From: Planctomycetota bacterium
GTDB taxonomy: Bacteria > Planctomycetota > Phycisphaerae > Phycisphaerales > SM1A02
DNA: 64,000 nt
Reading direction: 5' to 3'
NCBI GenBank assembly: GCA_027618565.1
Contig: JAQCEQ010000001.1
Location: 99,537 to 163,536 of the forward strand
Shown here: piece by piece, positions 41,508 to 50,050 of the stretch
Layout of the letters: every line of letters begins with the position of its first letter
Position numbering within the stretch: the first letter of the stretch is position 1
Notes under the pieces: model-generated
The model's database searches: none
What the model saw: the letters and a program-made list of their open reading frames with translations, nothing else
What the model was told of the DNA's origin: nothing
Position numbers and translations under genes: made by a program

Positions 41508-42758
41508 TCAGTGTCCTTTGCACCCACATCCACCTTGCGAATGCCCGTGCGAACCGTGCGAATGAGGATCTGAAGTTGGTGCGCCACCACCGCCACCCGC
41601 AACAGCCATCGCCGGTTGCGCGGCATGACCCTTCGACTGGCAGCAACTGCCCGCACCATCGCCGGAGCCGTTCGAGTTCGCCGAGCCCCGCACGCCACCC
41701 GCGGCCTTGATGGCCGTCGCCGCCCGGATGCGCCGTTGGGCCACGGCAACCGCCGCGTCGTAGGAGTTGTTCATCGACTCGGCCGCACGAAGCACCTCAA
41801 GCATGGTGTCTTCGATCTTCGCCACCGCTTCATCGACATCCGCCTCGCTCCATCCCACATAGAGGCCGCCCAAGCGGATCACGCCACCGGCGTTGGCGAT
41901 GAAGTCCGGCGCGTAGCAGATGCCGCGCGACTTGAGCAGCGCGCCGTCTGTCTCCGGGTTGAGGAGGATGTTGTTGGCGGTGCCGCAGACGATGCTGCAC
42001 TTGAGGCCGTTGATCGTCGCGGCATCCAGGACGCCGCCCATCGCACATGGCGCGACGATGTCGACCTTCTGGTGAAACAGGTTGTCGTCATTGCCCAGCG
42101 CGACGCAGCCAAGTTCCTCCACCGCGCGCTTGATCGTCGGCACATGCACATCGGTCACCAGCACGACCGCGCCGGCTTCACGCAGGAACTTGGCCAGCTT
42201 GTAGCCAGTCGCGCCCACGCCCTGGAGGGCGACCGTGAGGTTGGAGAAATCGACGGGCTTGCCAAGGTGCTTGAGGCAGGCCTTCATCGAGTTGAAGGCA
42301 CCGAGGCTGGTCCAGGGGCTGGGGTCGCCGCCGTGGCTGATCGTCTCGCCGCCCATGATGTACTTGGTCTCTCGGGCCATCCAGTCGCAGAACTGCGGGC
42401 TCACGCCCACATCCTCGGCCGCGACATACTGGCCGCGGAATGTCTCGACGAATCGACCCATCGCCAGTCCCTCGGCCTCCGTTGGCTGGTGGCCGGGCTT
42501 GGGAAGCAGGATGACGCTCTTGCCGCCACCCAGCGGAAGGCCCGCGACGGCGCTCTTGTAGGTCATGCCTTCCGAGAGTCGAAGGACATCGAAGACCGCC
42601 TTCTGGTCGTCTTCGTAGAAGAATCGGCGCGTGCCGCCAAGCGCGGGACCAAGCGTCGTGTCGTGCACGGCGATGATGGCGCGCAGGCCGGTGGCGTGGT
42701 CGCAATGGAAGGCCACGGTTTCGTGACCAAGTTTCTTCATGCCTGAGAGGACGTTCAT
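41508..42758 (-). CDS. Leucine/phenylalanine/valine dehydrogenase with Cys/His-rich tail
   Basis: A 416-residue NAD-dependent amino acid dehydrogenase. It shows HDTTLGPALGGTRRFFY, GMTYKSAVAGLPLGGGKSVI (catalytic Lys), YVAAEDVGVSP, TKYIMGG, the Rossmann motif QGVGATGYKLAKFLREAGA and the C-terminal DFIANAGGVI. These match leucine dehydrogenases, which deaminate Leu, Ile and Val to 2-oxoacids. After about residue 355 an extra tail not found in standard enzymes contains CCQSKGH and HSHGSHGHSQGGCGCKGH, a likely metal-binding segment. The ATG at 42756-42758 has a GGAG ribosome binding site. It follows the acyl-CoA dehydrogenase gene by 20 bases, consistent with one operon. Confidence 0.9.
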   Translation of the reverse strand: MNVLSGMKKLGHETVAFHCDHATGLRAIIAVHDTTLGPALGGTRRFFYEDDQKAVFDVLRLSEGMTYKSAVAGLPLGGGKSVILLPKPGHQPTEAEGLAMGRFVETFRGQYVAAEDVGVSPQFCDWMARETKYIMGGETISHGGDPSPWTSLGAFNSMKACLKHLGKPVDFSNLTVALQGVGATGYKLAKFLREAGAVVLVTDVHVPTIKRAVEELGCVALGNDDNLFHQKVDIVAPCAMGGVLDAATINGLKCSIVCGTANNILLNPETDGALLKSRGICYAPDFIANAGGVIRLGGLYVGWSEADVDEAVAKIEDTMLEVLRAAESMNNSYDAAVAVAQRRIRAATAIKAAGGVRGSANSNGSGDGAGSCCQSKGHAAQPAMAVAGGGGGAPTSDPHSHGSHGHSQGGCGCKGH

Positions 42759-42778
42759 GGGTTCTCCAAGTGGCGAAA

Positions 42779-44794
42779 CTATAACTGGCGACAGGCAGCT
42801 GGAGCGCTTGTGACGGCAGGGGTTGGCGAGGCGGACCCGACCGAGGCGGCAGCCGCGCTGGTCGTCGCGCGGGGAACCTCGTGGAAGGAGCTGCCCGAGC
42901 CAAACTGCGGGATGCCGGTCTGGTCCATGACCCGGCCGGACCCGCGCACCGCCACCACGGGCGTGCGCTCGGGGATGGAGAAGTCCGCGTTGGGGATCGA
43001 GTCGATCCACGACATCACGCTCTCGCCACACGCGCGAGCAGCCTTGTCGTGGTTGTTGAAGAGGGCGCGAGTTTCCGCTTCGATCTGTTCGTTGGCAAAC
43101 AGGCAGAACGTCCGCACCACGCCAAGGCGGTACGACTTCTCGGCCTCGGGGAGCGTGGAGTCCAGGTCCAGCTGCAGTCGCGAAAGGCTGCACAGCATGG
43201 CGTGGATCCACACCGCGACCATGCTGAGCCGGTACTGGATGAACTCGTTGGTCACCAGCGACTCCTCGTGCAGCTTGAACATCTGCTTCACGAAGTGGCC
43301 GTGGTCGCGGATGCGGAGCATGGCCTCGTCCATGAAGGGCTTGAGGCGCGGGTCCGTCACCGTGTGCTGCGGCACCGCGCGGCGCACACCCAGGAAGAGT
43401 TCGCAGCCGATGGCCATCGCCTTGATCGGCGCCTTAAGCGGATTGGCCTTCAGCGCCAGCATCCACTCGCCAAGCTGCTTGGAACCGTACGCAAAGATGA
43501 ACGAGTGCATCACCTCGTTCGTGCCCTCGACGATGATGTTGATGCGGCTGTCGCGCCAGATGCGCTCGACGTGGTTCTCCGTCATGTAGGACTCGCCACC
43601 CATCGTCTCGATGGCGTCGTCCACCAGGCGGAACCCCATCTCGCTGCAGAAGACCTTGCACAGAGCCGTCTCCAGCATAATGTCCTCGTCGTCGCGGTCC
43701 AGGTACCCCGTCGTCATGTAGAGCATCGACTCCATCGCGTAGAGGTAGCCCGCGGAGCGCGAGAGCTTCTGCTTGATGAGGTCAAACTCGCCGATAGGCC
43801 GATCGAACTGGTAGCGGTACTTGGCCCACTTGCCCATCTGGCGAAATGCCGTCTTGGCGCCGCCCACCATGCCCGCGCTCAGCGTGCAACGGCCGAAATT
43901 GAGGCAGGTGAGGGCGACCTGCAAGCCTCGACCCTCCTTGTGGAGGAGGTTGGCCCTGGGCACCCTCACATTCGTGAACCGGATACGCGCCTGCCACGTG
44001 CCGCGGATGCCGCACTTGGAGCGGTTTCGGCTGAAGATGTCGACCCCATCCATGTCCGGCGTGCACATGAGCGCCGTGACGCCATCCTTCTCCTTGCCGG
44101 TCTTGGGGTCCTTGATGCGCTGCTTGGCCATCACGGTCAAGAGGCCACTGAGCGCGGCGCTGGTGGCCCACTTCTTCTCGCCGTTGAGGATGTAGAACTC
44201 GCCGCACTCGCTCAGCTGGCAGCGAGTCTCCTGGCTGCCGGCGTCACAACCCACATTGGGCTCGCTGAGGCAGAAAGCGCTCAGCCACTCCTTGGCCATC
44301 TGAGGCAGGTATCGCTTCTTCTGTTCGTCGTTGCCAAAGAGCATCAGCGCCTTGCAGCCGATCGATTGGTGCGCGCTCACCAGCACGGCGGTGGATCCGC
44401 ACGACTCGCCGATGCGCTGGAGCGCCCGGTTGTAGGCGGTGATGCCGAAGCCGCCTCCGCCGTACTCCTTGCCGATGGTCATGCCCAGCACGCCAAGGTC
44501 AAAGAGGCGCCGGATCACCCACTCGGGAATGCTCTGCTGCTGGTCAATAAGGATCGCCGGGTGCTCGGTGCGCAGATACGCATCCAGCTTCGCGAGGAGC
44601 TCATCGCACCGCTTGGTCTCGGCCGCGTCACCGACTGGGTATGGGAAGAGCGCCGACTCCTTGAAGTTGCCCCAGAAATAGTTCTTGACGGGACCCATCG
44701 TGCTTGGGTCAGGCCCCAGCATGTCCTGGGCAGCCTCGATCTGCTTGCGGTCCTTCTCGGAGATGTTCTTGAGGTTCGCAAGGTTCGTGGACAT
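42779..44794 (-). CDS. Large acyl-CoA dehydrogenase (ACAD9/VLCAD-like architecture)
   Basis: A 671-residue flavoprotein. The standard core includes EYGGGGFGITAYNRALQRIG, AFCLSEPNVGCDAGS (FAD/substrate loop), YILNGEKKWATSAALSG, FDRPIGEFDLIKQKLSR, DDAIETMGGESYMTENHVER and the catalytic glutamate region INIIVEGTNEVM. About 220 extra residues follow, including HFVKQMFKLHEESLVTNEF, as in the long ACADVL/ACAD9 group. It oxidises acyl-CoA to enoyl-CoA; the neighbouring leucine dehydrogenase and crotonases suggest a branched or long-chain acyl-CoA. The first 45 residues precede the core and show no signal peptide. Confidence 0.9.
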   Translation of the reverse strand: MSTNLANLKNISEKDRKQIEAAQDMLGPDPSTMGPVKNYFWGNFKESALFPYPVGDAAETKRCDELLAKLDAYLRTEHPAILIDQQQSIPEWVIRRLFDLGVLGMTIGKEYGGGGFGITAYNRALQRIGESCGSTAVLVSAHQSIGCKALMLFGNDEQKKRYLPQMAKEWLSAFCLSEPNVGCDAGSQETRCQLSECGEFYILNGEKKWATSAALSGLLTVMAKQRIKDPKTGKEKDGVTALMCTPDMDGVDIFSRNRSKCGIRGTWQARIRFTNVRVPRANLLHKEGRGLQVALTCLNFGRCTLSAGMVGGAKTAFRQMGKWAKYRYQFDRPIGEFDLIKQKLSRSAGYLYAMESMLYMTTGYLDRDDEDIMLETALCKVFCSEMGFRLVDDAIETMGGESYMTENHVERIWRDSRINIIVEGTNEVMHSFIFAYGSKQLGEWMLALKANPLKAPIKAMAIGCELFLGVRRAVPQHTVTDPRLKPFMDEAMLRIRDHGHFVKQMFKLHEESLVTNEFIQYRLSMVAVWIHAMLCSLSRLQLDLDSTLPEAEKSYRLGVVRTFCLFANEQIEAETRALFNNHDKAARACGESVMSWIDSIPNADFSIPERTPVVAVRGSGRVMDQTGIPQFGSGSSFHEVPRATTSAAAASVGSASPTPAVTSAPAACRQL

Positions 44795-44902
44795 GGCGGG
44801 TCGTTGAGGCTAGCGAAAGGGGAGTTCTGGATCGAGTGTGGTGAGACAGCGGTAGCGTGCGACGCCGGTTATAGGACTATTCCAAACTCTGGTTCCGTAT
44901 GT

Positions 44903-45796
44903 TTATCGCTTCAGGAACGCATCCAGTTTGGCCCGCGCTGCCGGAGTGTGACGCAGTCGGACAAGGTGTTCCCGTTCCGCTTCGCAACCCGCGAGGAAGC
45001 CGCCCCGGAGACCTCGGATAACGGCGTCGACGACCGCTGCACCCGTTTCCGTGGCGGTCCAGGGGTTGGCACCTGAAGCATCAAGGGCCGCGCGGACAAG
45101 TTCGCGGCGATCGGCAGTTGAAATGCTCCGAGGCGTGTTCGGAGCTCCCAACTCGAGAGACATTCGCCGCAAGATCAAGTCACGCACCACCTCTTCCGCC
45201 GAGGCGATGTCCGCACAAGTCGCATCGAAGAGCCCCCCGGGCACCACATCGACATTCCACACCGTTCCTGTCGCCGTCGCCTCGAGCGCGACTCCCGGAT
45301 CGATCCTCGCCGGAAGGCACTGCGTTCCGCCCCAGCCAGGACAGATTCCGAGTCCGCATTCCGGCAGTCCGACCTTCCAGGGTTTGGCACCTGCGGCCGG
45401 TGCCACCGCCACGAGGCAGTCGCAGTGCATCGCCAGCTCCAGCCCGCCTCCGAGGGCGCTGGCGTGGACCAAGGCGACGGTGGTGTAGGGGAGGGATGTG
45501 ATCCTGCCAAATGCCCTGGCACCACGCACCAAGTAGGCGTGAAGCGAGGCATCGTCAAGGGCATCAATTTCAGCGAGGTCGGCCCCAGCAACAAAGACGC
45601 GCTCGCTCGACGATCTGACAATGAGTCCGATAACTGTTCTGTCTTCTGCGATCTTATTCAAACTGGAGTCGATCTCAGAGATGAGCCAGTTATCAAGCAC
45701 AACGACCCCACCTCTTGGTTTTGCTGGATTTGGAACCAGCCAAAGTGTTGCGATTCCACTCGCATCATGTTCGATTTTGATTGAATCTGTTGTCAT
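44903..45796 (-). CDS. Enoyl-CoA hydratase (crotonase) with both catalytic glutamates
   Basis: A 297-residue crotonase. The oxyanion and CoA loop reads VFVAGADLAEIDALDDA; the catalytic pair is present in HASALGGGLELAMHCD (Glu of GLELAM) and in LPECGLGICPGWGGTQCL (Glu of LPECG). It should hydrate trans-2-enoyl-CoA. Residues beyond 220 form the usual C-terminal helices. The first 60-70 codons (about 45590-45796) are clearly poorer in GC than the surroundings, hinting at a different origin or at relaxed codon choice. It lies 108 bases upstream of the acyl-CoA dehydrogenase gene on the same strand. Confidence 0.88.
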   Translation of the reverse strand: MTTDSIKIEHDASGIATLWLVPNPAKPRGGVVVLDNWLISEIDSSLNKIAEDRTVIGLIVRSSSERVFVAGADLAEIDALDDASLHAYLVRGARAFGRITSLPYTTVALVHASALGGGLELAMHCDCLVAVAPAAGAKPWKVGLPECGLGICPGWGGTQCLPARIDPGVALEATATGTVWNVDVVPGGLFDATCADIASAEEVVRDLILRRMSLELGAPNTPRSISTADRRELVRAALDASGANPWTATETGAAVVDAVIRGLRGGFLAGCEAEREHLVRLRHTPAARAKLDAFLKR

Positions 45797-45904
45797 TTGT
45801 GTCGAAATTACTCAAAAACGAGTTGAATCAGCATCAGCATCCTCTCAGCGGTGGTCCAAACTTGCTTGATATCTCTCCGATCCAGCCGCCATCTTCGTCG
45901 ATCC

Positions 45905-46666
45905 TCAGGAGGCTCGCGATCTGGATCCTTGGCCCACCTTTGCCGAGAGGCGTTGCTGCGCTTCTGGGCCCATGATGACCTCTGCGGAGAGTTCTGCCCC
46001 GCGAAGCACCGTCTCCGCCTGCCACGATCCATCCAGCTCGTTGAGCCATCGCTTCGTAACCGCGAGCGCCGCCCGCCCACCTTCTCGAAATTGAGCGGCC
46101 ACCCTGCCGGTCTCTGGCTCCAATTCCTCCAGCGGCACGACTCGATCCACCAACCCCAACTCGCTGGCCCTTGTTCCGGTGATCGTCCCGCCCATGAGCA
46201 GCATGGCGCGGGCCCGACCGGCGCCAATCTTGCGGATGAGCCAAGGCGCGACGACCGCAGGGCTGATGCCCATGTCCACTTCCGGGTAGCCGAGTTTCGC
46301 CTCCGGATGCGTGATGGCAAGGTCGCATACCACCATGAGGCCGCACCCACCGCCGATGGCGGCTCCTTGGACTACGGCCACGCTGGGGCAATGGAGGTTG
46401 CGCAAGAGCACGGTGGTCTGCGCGAGTTCGCGAAGCATCGTTCCCATCGCGACCGGATCCGTCGCCACCCCGCGCAGGTCCATCCCGGCGCAGAACGCCT
46501 TCCCAGCACCCGCCAGCACCACGACCCGCGCCGACGGATCGTCCCGCACGGCCTCCAGCCTTGTGCGGAGGTCCCGCACCAGGTCCAGGTTCAGCGCATT
46601 CCGGGACTCGGGCCGATGAAGAGTGAGCCTGACGATGCCGTCAAGGTCGGTTCGATCCACGAGCAT
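45905..46666 (-). CDS. Enoyl-CoA hydratase/isomerase, methylglutaconyl-CoA hydratase-like
   Basis: A 253-residue crotonase. It begins MLVDRTDLDGIVRLTLHRPE and has KAFCAGMDLRGVATDP (oxyanion loop), VQGAAIGGGCGLMVVCDLAI and LGYPEVDMGISPAVVAPWLI. The first catalytic Glu is replaced (GGGCGL), the second (PEVDMG) is kept; this is the pattern of leucine-degradation methylglutaconyl-CoA hydratases (LiuC type). C-terminal residues VTKRWLNELDGSW are nearly identical to the next paralogue, so the two arose by duplication. Position near leucine dehydrogenase supports a role in leucine breakdown. Confidence 0.85.
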   Translation of the reverse strand: MLVDRTDLDGIVRLTLHRPESRNALNLDLVRDLRTRLEAVRDDPSARVVVLAGAGKAFCAGMDLRGVATDPVAMGTMLRELAQTTVLLRNLHCPSVAVVQGAAIGGGCGLMVVCDLAITHPEAKLGYPEVDMGISPAVVAPWLIRKIGAGRARAMLLMGGTITGTRASELGLVDRVVPLEELEPETGRVAAQFREGGRAALAVTKRWLNELDGSWQAETVLRGAELSAEVIMGPEAQQRLSAKVGQGSRSRAS

Positions 46667-46725
46667 GACGAGACTCTACCGCTCGCCGGATGGCGTGACG
46701 CGCTCGAGGAGTTGCCGTGTCTCCA

Positions 46726-47568
46726 TCACCTCCCACCCCTCCGGGCCCAGAACGCGGCCACCATCGACTGGCACTCATCCGACATCGCCGTGGCCATGCT
46801 GGCGTGAGTCGCCGCACCGGCCGTGGTGGGGTCCGCCGTCGCATCAAGTTCGTTGAGCCATCGCTTGGTGACACGAAGCGCGTTGGGCCCGCTGCCCAGC
46901 ACGTGCTCCACCACGGCCGCCGTGTCAGCCGCCAGCGCCGCATCATCGATGCTCAGGTGGTGCACCAGGCCAAGCGTGTGCGCCGCTTCTCCGGTGACGA
47001 GCTCTCCACCCAGCGCCAACGCGCGCGCGGCGCCGCCTCCGATCGACCGAGCGAGAATGGGAAGGCTGACCGCGGGCGAGATCCCGATGCGGTGCACGGG
47101 GTAGCCAAACCGTGCGCTTGGCGAGGCGATCACGATGTCGCACGCCGCCACCAGCGCGCAGCCACCCGCCAGCGCGGGACCCTGCACGCTGGCGACCACC
47201 ACGCACGGGAGCGAGCGCACGCGATGGGTGACATCGCCAAGCCGTTCCACCAGCTTGGATGCCAGGCCAGGATCTGCCGCGCAGGCACCCAGGTCAAAGC
47301 CCGCGCAGAACGCAGGTCCCTCCGCATCGATCACAAGCACCGTTGGGGTCGAGTCGGAGTGGCGGTGTTCAGCGACTCGCCCCTGGCCACGGGGAAGGTC
47401 GCTCCCCGGGCCACCGGTGCGCTCGATCGATTCGACCACCGATTCGAACGCATCAAAGAACGGGAGCCCCATCGCGTTACGAGACTCGGGGCGACACAGG
47501 GTGACGCGCACCGCCCGCGTGCCGACACCGGTGACTCGAAGGCATGGCGCGTGGAGCGTGTCGCCCAT
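46726..47568 (-). CDS. Crotonase-family protein lacking both catalytic glutamates
   Basis: A 280-residue crotonase read from the ATG at 47566-47568 (MGDTLHAPCLRVTG). It keeps the oxyanion loop GPAFCAGFDLGACAADPGL and the fold, but the catalytic positions read SVQGPALAGGCALVAACD and FGYPVHRIGISPAVSL: neither Glu is present. Its C-terminal VTKRWLNELDATAD matches the neighbouring paralogue. It cannot be a normal hydratase; thioesterase, isomerase or structural roles are possible. An inserted Gly/Arg-rich loop near residue 60 (GPGSDLPRGQGR) is unusual. An earlier start at 47628 is open but unlikely. Confidence 0.83.
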   Translation of the reverse strand: MGDTLHAPCLRVTGVGTRAVRVTLCRPESRNAMGLPFFDAFESVVESIERTGGPGSDLPRGQGRVAEHRHSDSTPTVLVIDAEGPAFCAGFDLGACAADPGLASKLVERLGDVTHRVRSLPCVVVASVQGPALAGGCALVAACDIVIASPSARFGYPVHRIGISPAVSLPILARSIGGGAARALALGGELVTGEAAHTLGLVHHLSIDDAALAADTAAVVEHVLGSGPNALRVTKRWLNELDATADPTTAGAATHASMATAMSDECQSMVAAFWARRGGR

Positions 47569-47658
47569 GGGGGCATTGTGCCATGGGCTTGGCGTCGGTG
47601 CCGGCGGAGCCGTCGGCCAACTGTCCAAGCCCAGCGTCGCCGCAGATAAACTCCATCC

Positions 47659-49122
47659 ATGTCGCTGGAGCAGCCCACCCCCAAGGACGAAACGGCGTAC
47701 GACGCCGAGACTGGGCTGACCCTACAGCTGGACATTGACAACCCCTCCATCCCGACGGCGGCGGATCGTCGCGCCACGGAGTTGGTCCAGCACACGATCG
47801 ATGCGGCGGCGCTGGCCGACGCCGTCGAACAGCAGGAGCCCGCGGACGCCGCAGACACGCTGCACCTGCTCGCTCCGCGCGAGGCGACCGAGGTCGTCTC
47901 CGAGATGGAGGCCGATGCCGCCGCCGAGGCATTGGTCCACATGGAGGTGCCGCTGGCGCGGAGCATCCTGGAGGACCTCATCGAGGAGTCGCCGGACATA
48001 GCGGGCCGGCTCCTGGAGGAGATGGCTCCCGACGACGCGACGGACTTACTGCAGCAACTCCCGGCCCGCGAGCGAGATCGCCTGCTTGCGTCGATGAGTG
48101 CGTCGGGTGCGCGGCGCCTGCGCGAGCTGATGGTGTACCCGCCCGAGACCGCGGGCGGACTCATGACGACGGCGTACTTGGCGCTTCGAGATCACATGTC
48201 GATCGCCGAGGCGAGCGACTGGATTCGCGCGCATGCCGTGGCGGATTGGCAGGAGTCGCTCTGGGTGGTGGATCGCAAGGGCAGGTTGGTGGGCAATGTG
48301 CCGTTGCGGCGCATCCTTCTTGCGCGCGACACCGACCGCGTGGGCGACCTGGCCACCAAGGAGCTGGACGCAGTGCCTCCCGACATGGACCGCGAGGAAG
48401 TGGCGCGGCATTTCGAGAAGTACGACTACCTCTCGCTTCCCGTCGTGGATCCGGAGCAGCGCCTCCTCGGCGTCGTGACGGTGGACGATGTGATCGACAT
48501 CATCCGCGCCGAAGGCACGGAGGATGCGCAACGCATGGTGGGTGCGGGCAGCAACGAGGCTGTGTGGTCCACGGTCGCCGAGAAGCTGCGCGGCCGGTTT
48601 CCGTGGCTCATCGTCAACCTCTTCACCAGCGCCATCGCCGCCATGGTGGTACTGGCCTTTGACGGCCTCATCGCGCAGATCGCGTTGCTCGCGGTCATCA
48701 TGCCGGTGATCGCCAACCAGTCCGGCAATGCGGGGCAGCAATCTCTTGCGGTGACGCTCCGGGCCTTGGTGCTTGGACATGTCAGGCCCAAGCGCGCGAT
48801 GGCGCATGTCACCCGCGAGATGATGGTGGGAGCCGTCAACGGCACCATCTGCGGCATCCTTGTCGGCGGCACGGTGGCCGTCCTCCAGGTGACGACGGGA
48901 GGGCAGTGGCATCTGGGGATCGTCATTGCCGTGAGCATGACCCTGACGCTCACCATCGGTTGCCTCTGGGGCGCCAGCCTCCCCATCATGATGGATCGGC
49001 TTGGGTTCGATCCAGCCACTGCGAGCACCATCTTTCTCACGATGGTGACGGACTCGCTGAGTTTCTTCGTCTTCCTTGGGTTGTCCAGCCTCTTCGCGCA
49101 CTGGATCTTGCCGGGCACCTGA
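47659..49122 (+). CDS. mgtE: Magnesium transporter MgtE
   Basis: A 487-residue transporter. The cytoplasmic N-domain has HLLAPREATEVVSEMEADAA and EEMAPDDATDLLQQLP, then tandem CBS domains (RELMVYPPETAGGLMTTAYL, HFEKYDYLSLPVVDPEQRLL with GVVTVDDVIDII), a connecting helix and five membrane helices containing AVIMPVIANQSGNAGQQSL and the pore region. The CBS and N-domains sense cytoplasmic Mg and close the channel. It is divergent from the crotonase gene with a 90-base gap, too short for a large Mg riboswitch. No neighbour is functionally linked. Confidence 0.93.
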   Translation: MSLEQPTPKDETAYDAETGLTLQLDIDNPSIPTAADRRATELVQHTIDAAALADAVEQQEPADAADTLHLLAPREATEVVSEMEADAAAEALVHMEVPLARSILEDLIEESPDIAGRLLEEMAPDDATDLLQQLPARERDRLLASMSASGARRLRELMVYPPETAGGLMTTAYLALRDHMSIAEASDWIRAHAVADWQESLWVVDRKGRLVGNVPLRRILLARDTDRVGDLATKELDAVPPDMDREEVARHFEKYDYLSLPVVDPEQRLLGVVTVDDVIDIIRAEGTEDAQRMVGAGSNEAVWSTVAEKLRGRFPWLIVNLFTSAIAAMVVLAFDGLIAQIALLAVIMPVIANQSGNAGQQSLAVTLRALVLGHVRPKRAMAHVTREMMVGAVNGTICGILVGGTVAVLQVTTGGQWHLGIVIAVSMTLTLTIGCLWGASLPIMMDRLGFDPATASTIFLTMVTDSLSFFVFLGLSSLFAHWILPGT

Positions 49123-49262
49123 GTCATTGACGCGGGATCGGCCTCCCACGCTCAGTGTTATCGGACTAGCAAGACTCAATCAGACTCTGGTGGCTCTCGC
49201 GATCGATTCAGAAAGGATTCCGTATCTCCGGGCGAGCCAACACCTCTTCTCTTCCAACAGCC

Positions 49263-49607
49263 ATGCCGCGAAGGAAGCCACTCATCCACGAACCCCTCGG
49301 TCTCACCTGGCGAACGGGTGTGACCTCTGTGTCTGGTCGGGTCGGTTGGATCGAGGGTCGATGCCGAGTCCGCGCCGAACGATCCATCGCAGCCAGATCA
49401 GCCACAGCTCCGGGCGGATCGGTTCTGAAGCCGGCGATCGGACGCGTGTACCTCATCGAAGCGCGGTCTGATCTGGTGCATGAACACCGTGACCTGTGTC
49501 GCGAGGGTCGGTTTCGATTCGAAGCACCGTGCGGGGAGTACCGACTGGTTCTTGACGCCTCGCATGTGAATGGCTGCGGGAGCTCCACCGAGCCGTTCCG
49601 CTGCTAG
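49263..49607 (+). CDS. Hypothetical protein
   Basis: A 114-residue frame starting MPRRKPLIHEPLGLTW. The second half has the look of a small beta domain: SVLKPAIGRVYLIEARSDLV, then GRFRFEAPCGEYRLVLDA, which resembles carboxypeptidase-regulatory-like segments. The first part is Arg-rich and unconvincing, and there is no clear ribosome binding site. Two hairpins follow its stop. It may be a genuine small gene; I cannot assign a family. Confidence 0.45.
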   Translation: MPRRKPLIHEPLGLTWRTGVTSVSGRVGWIEGRCRVRAERSIAARSATAPGGSVLKPAIGRVYLIEARSDLVHEHRDLCREGRFRFEAPCGEYRLVLDASHVNGCGSSTEPFRC

Positions 49608-49626
49608 CCACCAAGAGATCACGCAA

Positions 49627-49680
49627 CCTGCTGACGGGACCAGCAGGAGGCACGGGGTCAGCCGCCCTTCGTGGGCGGCT
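49627..49680. terminator. Two perfect hairpins between convergent genes
   Basis: CCTGCTG-ACGGGAC-CAGCAGG (49627-49647) and AGCCGCCC-TTCGT-GGGCGGCT (49660-49680) are both perfect. The second includes the TGA stop of the minus-strand LETM1-like gene. Neither has a T tract, but together they are placed to end transcripts from both sides. Confidence 0.45.
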
Positions 49681-50050
49681 GGTCTCTTGTACGGGCACCC
49701 CACGAGTCCGGGAGCAATCGAATCCCCAACTTTCCAGCGGCTAGCACGGCCAGCGGCAGCAAGAGCATGCTCCCTGGCACGACGGCAAAGAAGGTCCCCA
49801 GCCCCGCCAGTCGAAACAAGTCCATCATCTGGGAGTTGGCGCGCGAGATCTCCTCGCGTGTGGCGTTGCCCGATGCGGCTCGGCCATAAATGGAAGCCAT
49901 GTCTTTGGTCTGTTCGCCTTCGGTAGCGAGGAGGTCCCGCAACGTGTGGAATCCCGACTCCAGGTCTGCGCGGGGATTCCGAAGGATCACTGGCAGCGCG
50001 TCACCGTAGTCGCGGGAGGGATCAAGCGGCGTGGGGCTGGGACCAAACAT
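49658..50050 (-). CDS. LETM1-like small membrane protein
   Basis: A 130-residue protein starting MFGPSPTPLDPSRDYGDALP. The C-terminal part DLFRLAGLGTFFAVVPGSML-LLPLAVLAAGKLGIRLLPDSW resembles the start of the LETM1 core: a helix, a PxxxxxxP membrane segment and the LLP turn, but the downstream domain is absent. LETM1 proteins act in mitochondrial ion exchange; short bacterial homologues have no known role. The start codon shares a base with the upstream stop (TGATG at 50048-50052), so this gene is coupled to the 474-residue gene before it. Confidence 0.65.
   Translation of the reverse strand: MFGPSPTPLDPSRDYGDALPVILRNPRADLESGFHTLRDLLATEGEQTKDMASIYGRAASGNATREEISRANSQMMDLFRLAGLGTFFAVVPGSMLLLPLAVLAAGKLGIRLLPDSWGARTRDQPPTKGG

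Noticed and set aside
45808..46391. Alternative minus-strand frames covering the crotonase gene
   Set aside because: The recognised crotonase frame explains the region; the other frames are Arg/Ser-rich shadows.
47569..47658. Mg-responsive riboswitch before mgtE
   Set aside because: Only 90 bases separate the divergent genes and no conserved M-box-like core is visible.
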